A DNA stretch of 64,000 nucleotides from Dichetophora obliterata. Lineage: Eukaryota; Arthropoda; Insecta; Diptera; Sciomyzidae. This document shows, piece after piece, positions 53,072 to 63,070 of the stretch; the first letter of the stretch is position 1; the number at the start of each line of letters is the position of its first letter. Both the position numbers and the translations under genes were made by a program. The notes beneath the pieces are model-generated. The model saw nothing but the letters and a program-made list of their open reading frames with translations, was not told where the DNA came from and searched no databases. The stretch is taken from the NCBI GenBank assembly GCA_963920525.1, contig OY986437.1, forward strand, positions 195,629,511 to 195,693,510, read 5' to 3'.

Positions 53072-55349
53072 AGGTTTCCAGATCCACCTTGACTTGATCA
53101 ACCGTTACACCGAGGTGCTCGTGAAAGCGGACAAATAAATTACGCAAGTCTTCAACACCGGTAGGAAGACCTTCTTGCTGAATTAGTACTCTAAGATTAG
53201 TTTTGGTCTTGCCTTCAATGCATGTTGAATCAGGGGCTTTATACATATAAGCGAGATACAGGCGAACATTGTTATAAACGTTGTTCTCCCTGAGGCGAGA
53301 AAGGGCATATCTGCTCTCAGTGCCTTCGCAAGAGTTTAGTGTCAATTTCACTTTTGGAGGAAGTAGGGGGTCTAAAAATGACGTAGGACTACCAGGTTGA
53401 TTGCAAAGCTCATTTGAAACAGAAGATGGTTTTGGTAAACCACTTCCGGTTGGTGGTGAAGGATTAAGAGTATGAGAATGGATAAAATTTGGATATTTCT
53501 CACAATTGGTTTCATTATTGTTAAGATTAAATGAAACCCGTTTACGTGTTTGATGAGTTGGCGGTTTAGGTGCTAGATTGCTTCCAGTAATCATCTTATT
53601 ATAAGATGAAGCCGTATTCTGGTTAATTATGGGAGAAAATATGGGGAAAATGCTAGTTTTCAGATTCCAATTAGAATCTGAATTATGGTGGGACTTAGGT
53701 TGCACAAACTTGTTTGATGAATAAGGTTTGGATTCAAGAACAGGTAGGTTTACATTTCTTTTATATAGAGGATTCTTAGAATTATGATTAGAATTAGAAT
53801 AAGAATTTAACTTAGATTTAGAATTAGGACGGGAATTTATATATGTAAAAGAGTTAGAGCAAGAACTATAATTACTTTTAGATAATGGATTCTTGTTAAT
53901 GTTAGGATTCCTTTCAGAAGATTCGATTCTTGAACTGCCAGAACTTTGTAAAGATCTTGATGTTTTAGACTTTTTCCCAGGCTTATTCGTCCATTCGGTT
54001 ATTAACCATTCGCCGTGTCTCTCACCGCTGTTGTTCAAGAACATCCACGCATATTGACTTGGGATGTTTAGTTTGAAACTGCAGAATTTTTTTGCTTTAT
54101 TGGATATCTTTGAACAGTTTGTAATAGATATGCCAAATTTATTACGAAAGTAAGTACTCATCCAGGATATAGTTGTTTTAACTGATGGGCCCTTAATAAA
54201 CAGAGTGGTCTTGTCAATTTCATTAGAATCATGGAGTTTCTTTATTCTATTCTGCCATTGAGTTGAAGTCCATGACGTTCCAAACTTATGGATTAAGTTG
54301 TTACGAGGGGCTGCAATTGGTGGTGAGTCACGAGGTGAAGTGGCAGAGGGAGATCCAGGTTGTGAGTTATTGGTATTTTTGTTTTGTTTTGGAGAAATTG
54401 TTGATGAACGAATAGAATGAGCTATTGTGGGTACTGTTGATGGTGGAGATCCGATTTGGGGTGGATTCATTGCAATATTTTGAGGAGTAGCAATCGGTGT
54501 TATATGTTCCGTAGTGTCATAGGCAGTTAAAGAATTCAGATTAGCTGGTAAAGAGGTGACCTGTGGCAAACGAATAGATGCTTCCATTATTTCCTCGAAA
54601 ATAGAGGAAGAGTTATGATGAGAGGCTTGTGGATAACTTATTTCAGCTCTATTGGGTGCAGATCTTATTTCATCCACTACATCTGCAAGCGTCACTCGAA
54701 ACACTTCAAGATCATCACTGATATCACTTATTTTTTGATGTAATATTTCCAGCATTGGATCTGATTGCGGAGGTGATGGTTGGGGTTTGCCTGACTGAAG
54801 TGCGATATCCACATCATAGCGCAAAGATGTTAGCATGCTCAGTATATTTTTGGCTGTATTATCGTTTTTTAAAACGTCGAGGCTTTTTTTTACTTCTATA
54901 TTAAGCTCGCTTATGGCCGTTTTCCAAATAAAATTTTTTTCGCTATCTTTGACTAAATCTGTTAGAATTCTCAAGTTTTTAGAAACATTTGAGATATCCG
55001 AGTTATTTGCTTTGCAGATGGACTCTACCCTTGCAAGATCATCGGATACGTGAGTCATTATTTCAAAATTTGGTATTTTACTGATGACTTGCTTATTAGC
55101 CGAATGCATCACGTTCAAGGAGTCACTAAGACATTTTATGGCGAGCATAACATGGGATAGTGATAGATCCATGCACTCATCACAGAAGAATTTAAAATGT
55201 GATGTGTATTCTTGAAAGTAGTTTAAACTTCTTTTAGTCATTCCCACACAAGTGCCGTGGTAAGATTTTCCGCAAAGACCATTGCAACTTAGCTTAATTG
55301 CACCTTTGTCCTCAATAGAGCAGTTAATTTTGGCACAAGCAGGTTCCAT
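52992..55349 (-). CDS. LINE ORF1: PHD-finger protein, intact (785 aa)
   Basis: ORF1 proteins package LINE RNA and may guide integration. ATG 55349 starts MEPACAKINCSIEDKGAIKL. Residues 4-60 form a PHD-type C4HC3 zinc finger (CAKINC, CNGLCGKSYHGTC, FFCDEC), a module known from CR1-group ORF1 proteins and usually linked to histone-tail or protein binding. A helical region follows (60-230). A basic conserved block at about 370-460 (WQNRIKKLHDSNEIDKTTLF, FKLNIPSQYAWMFLNNSGER) looks like a nucleic-acid-binding domain. A Ser/Asn-rich low-complexity stretch follows (about 465-620), and then a C-terminal domain (VRLYLAYMYKAPDSTCIEGK, LFVRFHEHLGVTVDQVKVDL). The stop lies inside ORF2, so reinitiation or scanning through overlap is likely. 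Function of the two conserved blocks is inferred. Confidence 0.9.
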   Translation of the reverse strand: MEPACAKINCSIEDKGAIKLSCNGLCGKSYHGTCVGMTKRSLNYFQEYTSHFKFFCDECMDLSLSHVMLAIKCLSDSLNVMHSANKQVISKIPNFEIMTHVSDDLARVESICKANNSDISNVSKNLRILTDLVKDSEKNFIWKTAISELNIEVKKSLDVLKNDNTAKNILSMLTSLRYDVDIALQSGKPQPSPPQSDPMLEILHQKISDISDDLEVFRVTLADVVDEIRSAPNRAEISYPQASHHNSSSIFEEIMEASIRLPQVTSLPANLNSLTAYDTTEHITPIATPQNIAMNPPQIGSPPSTVPTIAHSIRSSTISPKQNKNTNNSQPGSPSATSPRDSPPIAAPRNNLIHKFGTSWTSTQWQNRIKKLHDSNEIDKTTLFIKGPSVKTTISWMSTYFRNKFGISITNCSKISNKAKKFCSFKLNIPSQYAWMFLNNSGERHGEWLITEWTNKPGKKSKTSRSLQSSGSSRIESSERNPNINKNPLSKSNYSSCSNSFTYINSRPNSKSKLNSYSNSNHNSKNPLYKRNVNLPVLESKPYSSNKFVQPKSHHNSDSNWNLKTSIFPIFSPIINQNTASSYNKMITGSNLAPKPPTHQTRKRVSFNLNNNETNCEKYPNFIHSHTLNPSPPTGSGLPKPSSVSNELCNQPGSPTSFLDPLLPPKVKLTLNSCEGTESRYALSRLRENNVYNNVRLYLAYMYKAPDSTCIEGKTKTNLRVLIQQEGLPTGVEDLRNLFVRFHEHLGVTVDQVKVDLETYGAHVRAKHVSLLQKSRKEQQQYYRS

Positions 55350-55429
55350 TGTTTATTGTTTACTTTATTTGGTTGTTTATAAAAAGTTTTTTTTTTACTT
55401 TTGATATTTGCACTTATTTCAGGTGCACT

Positions 55430-55620
55430 TAAAAGTTGGAGTGGGCTGTTTCTCTTATTGTTATTGTTTTTGCTTAATTGCAATATTCACACTTTTTCTT
55501 ATTGTTAATGTTGGTGCTTTATTGCGATATTCACACTTTTTCGCGGCACACTTATATGCAACTGCACATATATATAGGTCAGAGAACAAATAGAATAGCA
55601 CAATGAACTATTGATCCAGT
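55430..55620 (-). promoter_or_regulatory. LINE 5' UTR with short tandem repeats
   Basis: ATATTCACACTTTTTC recurs 44 bp apart (55482 and 55526), each preceded by a TTATTGTTA/GCTTTATTGC-type word. Tandem 5' UTR units serve as internal promoters in several LINEs; here only two units are clear, so a promoter role is a guess. Confidence 0.4.
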
Positions 55621-56361
55621 GAAATGTGTGTGTGTTTTTTTTACTTTATTTAATTTTTTACAAAGGTCTTTTGGATAATTTTTATTGTTTTTTTTTTATT
55701 GAATTTTAGGTGATTAAAATTGCAAGCCGAAAGAAATAAGCACAAATTCTTGAAAGTTAAATGTAAGAGCGGGTTAAAAACGACTGAACTGTTTGCGGCT
55801 ACAATTGCAACTGCGTTTGAATGAAACAGCTTGTTTGAAAAATGTTTAACAGAGCATAGCTTCTAAACGGGTTGACCGATTTCAAAATTTTTTTTCTTAA
55901 CTGTTCTACGCCTCTAAACTTATTTCTTAACAAAGCCAAAATTTGAAAATTATAATTAGTTTATAAGCTAGTCAAAAAAATTCTAGTTAAAAAATGTTCG
56001 TACGTTTTGTTGTTGTTGTCTTTCAAAGAATTCATTTTGCTTTTAGCTTACTGCTTCTTATTGCTTTTGTTGTGCAAATAAAACAAATGCATTTATCTGT
56101 CAAAAAGCCGAACGACATTGAACGACAAGCTTGCGTTTGTTTGTCGGTGTACGAGTAAAAATAAATCAATAATTGTGGAAAAGTGGTAATATTGGGAATA
56201 TTGCACATCAATAGTTTTTAATTGATTATTAGTTTGGCGTTTTTGTACCTTTTGTATGGTAAGTAATTCATTTTTATCGGATGAAAATTTATCGAATCAT
56301 TCAAATTTCTATACAAATAAAAAAAAACATATATGTACGTACGTATATGTTCTTATTGCTG
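55621..56361. other. Stretch with no recognised feature
   Basis: AT-rich with a (GTT)n tract near 56010. No ORF of note and no inverted repeat that I could support. Confidence 0.5.
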
Positions 56362-56932
56362 CCCTTTAGGAAGCAAAGTGCTTCCAAACCACAATAGCGC
56401 TTTGTTCTTGCTTTAAATAGCGCTTTTTTTAACATTGTCATGTCATTGGAAAGAAGACCTTTGCTCTAGCTATGGAAAGTGATTCAAAAAAGTGCTTTGC
56501 TCTCCCTTCGGAAAGAGCGTCTTCTTCGTTCGTAACTGTATGCGCTACTTAATTTTTGATGGCATATATTTTTGCCCGAACTTATCTTTTACATTTACGT
56601 TTTGAATATCCAAACAACTTCCCACTAATTTTATTAACTTTTTTATTTAAACATTGCATTTTAACAGTTTATAAACGATTTAACCTTATATTTTTCAGAA
56701 TTTCGCTGCAACACTTTTCCAAGAATTAAACTTTTTGCGTATACTAGTGATGAGTAATGATGAGAAAAGTACAAGTGATGTTAGTGATGCGAGTACGAGT
56801 AGTCAGCTGAGTAGATAACGATAAAGTACTGCGTTTTTGCAGCTCAGTTCGTTCAGTTCAGCAAAGCACTTCTAAAAAGCACTTCTATAAGCCCTTTTTA
56901 CTTGCTTTTCAATAAAGCACTTTAAAAATTTG
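56362..56932 (-). mobile_element. AAAGCGCTTT-type repeat element, copy C (inverted)
   Basis: It starts CCCTTTAGGAAGCAAAGTGC, the same end as copy A on the other strand, and contains TTTAAATAGCGCTTTTTTTA and ACATTGTCATGTCATTGG, which match copies A and B. It finishes near AATAAAGCACTTTAAAAATT with the last CCCTATCGG-type bases missing, so the far end is truncated. Confidence 0.7.
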
Positions 56933-57999
56933 CAATAAATTTAAATAAATTCAAATTTTTTGTAAGAAAATCTTTATATGATCGGGTAAGTTTATTCATT
57001 ACACACATCTCCCTAACAATGACAAAACGAAACATATTCATTTTTTTGAGACAACATAACATAGTATCTTTACTTTTATAGTTTTGGGAAAAGTTTACTA
57101 GCTTACGCGTTTGCTAAGCAACTGCTACTTTTAGTTTTCATTGGATCAGGGATACAACTCTGAACTTATTTTATATTAAATAAATTCCTTATATCATCGG
57201 CCACGTGTTCATGAAGCTCTCCTTTAAAGCGAATTGAACTATTTGTCAGAATTTTTAAATAATTATGAGTGAAGAAGTTACATGTGACTATAGGAAAGCC
57301 GTACATAAGATATTTTTCGATAACTTATCTAATAGCATTAATTTTGTACGCTTTTTCATTATAGCTGTAAAAGTTATTGGGATGATTTAAGAAAAAATGA
57401 TAATCATTTGTTTGAAGATATAAGTGGGAGTCATCCTTGAACTCACCGACATTGTACTCGTATGTTTGATAACACATATAAACAGTATTTTTGCGCGGCG
57501 TAACTGACATCACTAGTTCTATTTAGTATTGTTTTTAGATAATAAAAATCATCATGACTTTTCCAAGTTGGAGCGGATTTTTTTAGGGGGATTTTCCGAT
57601 TTTTTTATGTTTTGAAAAATATGTCTCCAGCTATGATCCTCTAACTCCAAAAGCATTTTATTATATTACAAATTTTACAATTCGAGCTATTCGATATCGC
57701 AAATTTGCCCTGTATGGGAGATAATTTTGAGAATTTTCACTAAAACCGCAATAAGTAAAGTATACCACCTTCCACAAAAATACTTTGTACGTTAAAATTT
57801 TTGTAAAAATATTGTTTTTTACCCTTGGACCAACACATGGTTCTGGCCAGGCATTAATTTTTGAGTGTTAATTAAACATACTTCTAGTTTAGGTAGATAC
57901 CTGTATTTCCCGGTAGCCGCCTAAAATATTGCTGGCTTTCTATTTTTTAAAAAAATTCTAAAATATCGTTCCAACACGAAGAAAACTGCAAAAAGTCCC
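56933..57999. other. Stretch with repeat fragments only
   Basis: 57686-57725 matches the 141-bp repeat (GCTATTCGATATCGCAAATT). 57821-57861 (CCCTTGGACCAACACATGGT, TCTGGCCAGGCAT) resembles the piggyBac terminus that follows at 58000 and may be a fragment of a related end. No gene seen. Confidence 0.45.
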
Positions 58000-58149
58000 C
58001 CTTGAATAAACACATATGCCTGGCCAGACCCCTATACAATTTGTATGAAATAAATTATTGTTATACACATTTTGGGTTATTTTTCTGCAAATACAATGCA
58101 GATTGTTGTTTCCAGACATTTTTTTGTATATTGGGTTGTTTTTACGTGA

Positions 58150-59542
58150 ATTCAATGCACATGTTTGCTTTGCACGCAAATGGAACGCAGAACATGCAAA
58201 CTGCACACAACGAGTATGGGTTGATATTACAAGTGTTAAGCTTGACGCTTTTATTGGGATACTATTGGCTTTTGGTGTCAGTCATAATACTATGCAGCTC
58301 TCAAGATTGATGTGGCAAACTGATGCACTTCCAATATTCCGTGCAGCCATGTCATATACAAAATTTGTTACTTTGATGCGCTGTATTCGAAAGCTGCTCC
58401 GATTCGCGACATATGGAACTTCTTGAATAACAATCTTGCCAGTAATTTTGAACCATACGAAAGTGTAACCATCGATGAGCAGCTATTTCCATACCGTGGG
58501 TGCACAAAGTTTACGCAATACATCCCACCAAAGACCGCAAAGTATGGCATAAAAGTATGGTGGGCATGCGATGCGAAAACCAAATATACGTTTCAAGGAA
58601 AACTGTACACTGTACGCGAAAATGTGCTCATGAATTTGGCTAATCAATACGCCAACAGCGGCAGAACTATTATTGCTGATAACTCCTTTACAACATTAGA
58701 CGCAGCTAAACGTCTTTCGTCGATTGGACTAGCAAACGTTGGCACCATTAGATCCAACAAAAGGTGTCTTCCCAAAGAAGTAAAAAAATACAGCAAACGG
58801 CCAGTGCTTTCATCTGTTTTCGCTTTCTATCATAACCTTGTATCACTGTACAGCTACGTTCCAAAGAAGAAAAAAGCCGTAAATCTACTATCCACTGTGC
58901 ACTACACCGAGAAAGTTGAAGGCATAGCAAAAAAAAAACGGAAGCTATATTATTTTACAATTCAATAAAGGCCGGCGTTGATACAATGGACCAAATGGTA
59001 ACGCATTACTCCACAAAACGGTCAACCAGACGTCATGGGATTAGCCGCTTACATCATATGCAATGAAAATACAGAAGGTACCAGAAAAGAGAAGCGACGA
59101 ATGTTCTTGAACACGCTGAGTAAACAATTGGTGCTTGCTAATACTGAAAATCGCATGAAAAACAACCATATTTTGGGACAACTTTCAACCCGTTTGAAAA
59201 GAGAAGCGACGAATGTTCTTGAACACGCTGAGTAAACAATTGGTGCTTGCTAATACTGAAAATCGCATGAAAAACAACCATATTTTGGGACAACATTCAA
59301 CCCGTTTGGCCATTGAATCTTTCTTTGGAAGGCCATTGAATATTCTCAGCAACATGCTGCCTAACCAACAAAGCGGCACTAGTACACTGAATTCCAGAAA
59401 AGATTGCAGAATTTGTGCCACGCAAGTCGAAAAGCTGCGTAGGAAGACACGTTCTTACTGCACAAAATGCACTAATCCTGTGTGCCAACAACATTCTAAA
59501 GTTGATTATACTTGTTTTCCATGCATTCCACAAAATGAATAA
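58150..59542 (+). pseudogene. piggyBac transposase, frameshifted and N-truncated
   Basis: The enzyme would excise the element precisely from TTAA sites. Recognisable in order: CTQRVWVDITSVKLDAFIGI (58206-58265), a deletion near 58400 where about 30 residues are missing, then KAAPIRDIWNFLNNNLASNF, VTIDEQLFPYRGCTKFTQYI (first Asp), RTIIADNSFTTLDAAKRLSS (second Asp) and, after a frameshift near 58935, KAGVDTMDQMVTHYSTKRST (third Asp). A 112-bp tandem duplication follows (59084-59307). The tail after it is CRICATQVEKLRRKTRSYCT and CQQHSKVDYTCFPC, the Cys-rich C-terminal DNA-binding domain. The usual acidic N terminus of over 100 residues is absent. Confidence 0.9.
59084..59307 (+). repeat. 112-bp tandem duplication in the piggyBac gene
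   Basis: The unit at 59084-59195 (GAAAAGAGAAGCGACGAATG ... TTCAACCCGTTT) is repeated at 59196-59307 with only one clear change (CAACTTTC to CAACATTC). The length is not a multiple of three. Near-identity points to a very recent event, or possibly an assembly error. Confidence 0.92.
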
Positions 59543-59966
59543 AAATTTTTTTTCATTAAGGAGCTACATATATCAACAAATCAAAAAAAAAAGTCTAAAG
59601 ACAAAAATAATAAACGTGCATACTTAGAAATTCAAAGTTACGGTACCTTTTTTGCCATACAAATGCATAAAAACGTATAGGGTTCTGGCCAGGCATATGT
59701 GTTTGTTCAAAGGTTTCAGAATATGTGTTTGATGGGGGTTAACAACAAAGAAAAAACAAGACCAAAATATACATCAAAGTTATATTTGTGTGTACTTTAA
59801 AATGGGGAAATGTAAAAGATAACGGTATTTTTTAAACTCTTTCACAAATGTAGTATTCAGAAAATTTCTACAAATATAGTTGGATAAGTACAAATGTTTA
59901 CTTAAATGAAAGGCATAAATGTCTCATTTGTAAATGTGTATAAAATTTGTATAAAACCCGCACCAA

Positions 59967-60347
59967 ATTTTTCTTTTAAAAGATCAAAGAACCATGGCAT
60001 GTGCCTTATACAAACTATGTTTGCTTTTAGACCTGTCAGAAAAGGGATAGATTATTTATAGGAATTGATTGGAACCATACGTGAATTATTGATAAGGCGA
60101 AACAACCGTGAAAGACAATTTGAATTGCTTTTAACCGAGGCTAGCGTTATGCCTTAACCTCGGCAAGCATATCCAGCCCTTAGTTGTGTGCCTGTCCTTT
60201 TATTCCACATTTTCCACTATTTATTTGTGGATTTTTAGTTTTCCATAATTCTTAAATGTAGCAAAGAATAAAGTGAAAAGAATCCATGCCCGAGCCCGGA
60301 CTCGAACCAGGGACCTCTAGGTTCATAGTCTAGCTAGACTACAAAGG
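59967..60347 (-). mobile_element. tRNA-derived SINE, copy 2
   Basis: Read on the minus strand it starts CCTTTGTAGTCTAG, has a box B GGTTCGAGTCC, the body words TTAAGAATTATGGAAAACTA, AATTCAAATTGTCTTTCACG and TATGGTTCCAATCAATTCCT, and a tail similar to copy 1. Relative to copy 1 the tRNA-like head lacks about 13 bases between box A and box B. 60348-60734 between this and the mariner relic shows nothing I recognise. Confidence 0.85.
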
Positions 60348-60734
60348 AAGGACTTGGAAAAGTCTTAGTGATTTTTATTATCTAGTAACAATACTGAATC
60401 GAACTAGTGATTTCGGTATTACGGCGCAAACATTTTCTTCCAAATAGTTCACTAGTGTAATTTACTGAGTTGGTATTTTTACCATTTAGCTAGTCATTGA
60501 GCTAGCCTCTATAAGCTATTCTCTTAAAAATTTTATTAAAAAATATTCTTTTTTTGTTTTGATTTGCGTTTTATTTGCTGCAAGAAGTTTTAATGCTTAA
60601 AATTTGGTTAGCGAACTTATATTTTTTTCATATACCTAACCATGTAATTATTTAAAAAACAAGTCCGTCTTGTATCGAAAGAAAGAGTCCGAAACGGATT
60701 CATACCTTTTGTTCAAAATTGAACCGGACTGTGC

Positions 60735-61283
60735 AAATAAAACAGCAACGGTTTATTATTCTTCAATATTTATTTTATTACCTTCAAAATAATCACCATC
60801 GTAGGCAATACACATATGCCAACTTTTTTCCATTTCTGTAAGTATTTTTGGTAGGCCGATTTCGGAATGGATTTTAGTTCCCTTTGCGAAATTTTTTTAT
60901 GACTTCAATCGTCTCAAAATGTTTTCCACGAAGCGACAATTTGAGTTTTGGGAACAGGAAAAAGTCATACGGGGCCGTATCTGGCGAATATGGTGCTTAT
61001 TGAACGATATTGACTTTGTTTTTAGCCAAATAATCGTGTACAATGCGTGAAGTGTGAGTTGGTGCATTATCGTGGTGCAAAAACCATGAGTGGTTGTCCT
61101 TTCATAACTATGGCCTATTTCGACACCTTGAGAATCAAAGAAAATAGACAACATCACCTTAATTTTTGAACGACTTTATCGTGATTTTTCGGGTTTCGAT
61201 TCATCTCGATAGCGCCACTCTGCAGATTGTAAAGCTGTTCCGATGTCAAATTCATGTGTTTGAAAGGGTTTTCGAAACATTTA
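60735..61283 (-). pseudogene. mariner transposase fragment (DD34D type)
   Basis: This is the C-terminal half of a mariner enzyme. On the minus strand: TALQSAEWRYRDESKPEKSR, a stop, then KVMLSIFFDSQGVEIG. A frameshift near 61100 leads to FLHHDNAPTHTSRIVHDYLA (second Asp), NIVQ, a stop, and APYSPDTAPYDFFLFPKLKL (third Asp, 34 residues on) followed by SLRGKHFETIEVIKK. The upstream part is cut off where the CCCAGTGGGC element (61284) begins, and I do not recognise its continuation beyond 62366. A likely terminal sequence is TTGAACCGGACTGTGC near 60720. Confidence 0.9.
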
Positions 61284-61517
61284 CCCAGTGGGCAAATGCA
61301 GGAGTCCGAAGGCCTTCTAGAGGCCTGCATTAGGTTTTTATAGGCCTTCCACACTTCTTGCAAACACCGTTTTATTACTTGTTTGAAATGGGAAAATTTG
61401 TCAGGCCTTCCGCTCTCCTTGCTCAAAAGAGACCTTCCAGAAGAGCTCTTTCGAGAAGTCACGTTAGAAGGAAAAGCAATATAAATATCAACTTGAAATA
61501 AAAAATTACTAACAATT

Positions 61518-61582
61518 TCAGATTTGAACCATGGTCCTCTCATGTGGCGGTCCGACATCTTACCCACTCATCTATCGTGGTT
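61518..61582 (-). other. tRNA-Leu/Ser-like module, copy 2
   Basis: On the minus strand: TAGATGAGTGGGTAAGATG, ACATGAGAGGACCATGG and GGTTCAAATCT, aligned with 5103-5167. Conservation of the box A- and box B-like words between the two copies supports a real module, but no complete cloverleaf forms. Confidence 0.5.
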
Positions 61583-61770
61583 GCTAAGAATCAATAGCTT
61601 ATTTTGCATCAATACATATTAAAGTAAGCTTTCGGAAGCCCGGGTTCGAGACCTAACTCGGAAAAATTTTGTTTTGTTGTTGTTTTAAATCTACATTTTT
61701 TACAAACTGTTCTGTACAAAACTATAAGAAAAGACTTGGAGTTTACCCATATAAATATTTTCATATAATA

Positions 61771-62073
61771 GGGGTATTCACGATTCAGTGCACTTGCCTG
61801 TACTTGAGGACTTGTGCATTTGAGGACTTGAGGACTTGTGCAGTTGTGCAGTTAGGTTTTCGTGAACACACCACCATCACCATTTCAAAGCTGTCAACAT
61901 TTTTCAATGCACACAAGTGCACAACTGCTCAAGTCCTCAAGTCCTCAAGTTGAAGGTAATAGTAGAAAAGCACTTGTGCAGATTTTTGACGTACGTACAA
62001 TTTGTTTTTGTAAAGTGCACAAGTCCTCAAGTCCTCAACTGCACAGGCAAGTGCACTGAATCGTGAATACCCC
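61771..62073. mobile_element. MITE with GGGGTATTCACG ends, 303 bp
   Basis: GGGGTATTCACGATTCAGTG, continuing CACTTGCCTGT, is perfectly inverted at the right end. TA flanks both ends (61769-61770, 62074-62075). Subterminal GAGGACTTGAGGACTTG repeats lie just inside. It interrupts the CCCAGTGGGC element; copy 1 of that element has no insertion at the matching place (about 5418). Confidence 0.92.
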
Positions 62074-62561
62074 TAATGCAAAATGTAATGTGTTAGTTTT
62101 CGGGATCCCGTGTTCGAGACCCCACTCGGACAAAAACATTTTTTTTTTAAATCTAAAGTTTTTACAAACTGTTCTGTGTATTTAAAATTCTTTTTAGAAT
62201 TTTTTTTGTAAATTTTTTCATATAAAATAATATGAAAAGAATCAAAACCTTCAAAAGGCAGGCCTTACAGAAGTACTCATCAATGCAGTGATCATGGAAG
62301 GTGTATTGACGTCAATAATAGCAGCATGCCTTCTTTTGCGGAGCACTCGCTAAAATGCCCACTGGGTATTTATTTTTCAATACTTCGTGTCATCTTCTCA
62401 TAGCTTGCAAAACAAATTGCAAAATAAACACGTTGATCAGCAGTATTCCCACGATGATTCTGAAAAAAATATCCATGAAACGGTCAAAAAAGTATCCAAA
62501 AGTATCAACTTTTAATAAAAAATGTATCTACGTATCAAAATCCAAAAACCAATAATATATT

Positions 62562-62802
62562 CACCCTTATTCTTGAATCCGCGTCAAGGAAATGTCGTCG
62601 TCGAGAGCTCACTTTCATCAATGAATCGTCGTCGAAGATCATTTCGACGATCAAAAATTTTAATATTTATTTGACGACGTTTGCTCAATAATTGAGTGAA
62701 CAATCACTGCAGATTTTGACGTCGAAATTGAAAGTTTTAAAAATATAATAATTTTGTTCCGACGTCGTTTTGCGAGCGAGCGCGTGTTCAAGAATAAGGG
62801 TG
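62562..62802. mobile_element. MITE with CACCCTTATTCTTGAA ends, 241 bp
   Basis: CACCCTTATTCTTGAA is inverted perfectly at the right end. ATT flanks both sides (62559-62561, 62803-62805), a 3-bp target. The interior is rich in GTCGTCG and GACGTCG words and much less AT-rich than the surroundings. Confidence 0.88.
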
Positions 62803-63070
62803 ATTAATTTTTTTAACCACAAAAATACAACTTTTGTATAATATAAATAATATTTTAAGTTAAAATAATATTGTATTTAATATAATAATATTTTAAGCAA
62901 CTTTTTAAGCTTCCATAACAATTTAAATAATTTAATTTTAAGACTTACAAATATTTTTATTAAAATATAATAATAAGAAACAAAACATGTATAATAATAT
63001 TAAAAAATAACATAAATTTCAGTACTTCTTATTTGCGTCGCTATTTCATTAGTTACATTAATTTTATTAG
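62803..63070. other. Very AT-rich spacer
   Basis: Runs of ATAATATT-type words only. No gene or clear repeat boundary. Confidence 0.5.

Larger units (their letters stand above)
49690..55620 (-). mobile_element. CR1/Jockey-group LINE with both ORFs open
   Basis: Reading on the minus strand: a 5' UTR with short tandem repeats (about 55620-55350), ORF1 (55349-52992), ORF2 overlapping it (53071-50117), and a 3' UTR of about 420 bp with a branched structure (49862-49926) and an AATAAATAAATAAA-type end near 49720. Neither ORF has a stop or frameshift, unlike every other autonomous-type element here, so this is probably a young copy. The exact 5' end and target duplication were not found. Confidence 0.9.
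58000..59713 (+). mobile_element. piggyBac-type element, internally deleted
   Basis: CCTTGAATAAACACATATGC (58000) and inverted CCTTTGAACAAACACATATG share about 38 bp, extending through CTGGCCAGA and CCCTATAC. The interior encodes a broken piggyBac transposase lacking its N-terminal region. TTAA is not preserved at either side, so the outermost bases may be eroded. Confidence 0.82.
61284..62366. mobile_element. CCCAGTGGGC-ended element, copy 2
   Basis: CCCAGTGGGCAAATGCAGG at 61284 and inverted CCCAGTGGGCATTTTAGCG at the right end. Within are a tRNA-like module (61518-61582, minus) and two direct copies of a module CGGGA..C.CGTGTTCGAGACC..ACTCGGACAAAAA (about 61627 and 62100), each followed by a T-rich tract and a CATATAA word. 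A MITE (61771-62073) has inserted between them. No ORF of note. It interrupts a mariner fragment. Target duplication ATTT is possible (61279-61282, 62368-62371). Confidence 0.85.

Noticed and set aside
61154..61567. 137-aa open frame on the minus strand
   Set aside because: It crosses the boundary between the mariner fragment and the CCCAGTGGGC element, and the true mariner reading is in a different frame.
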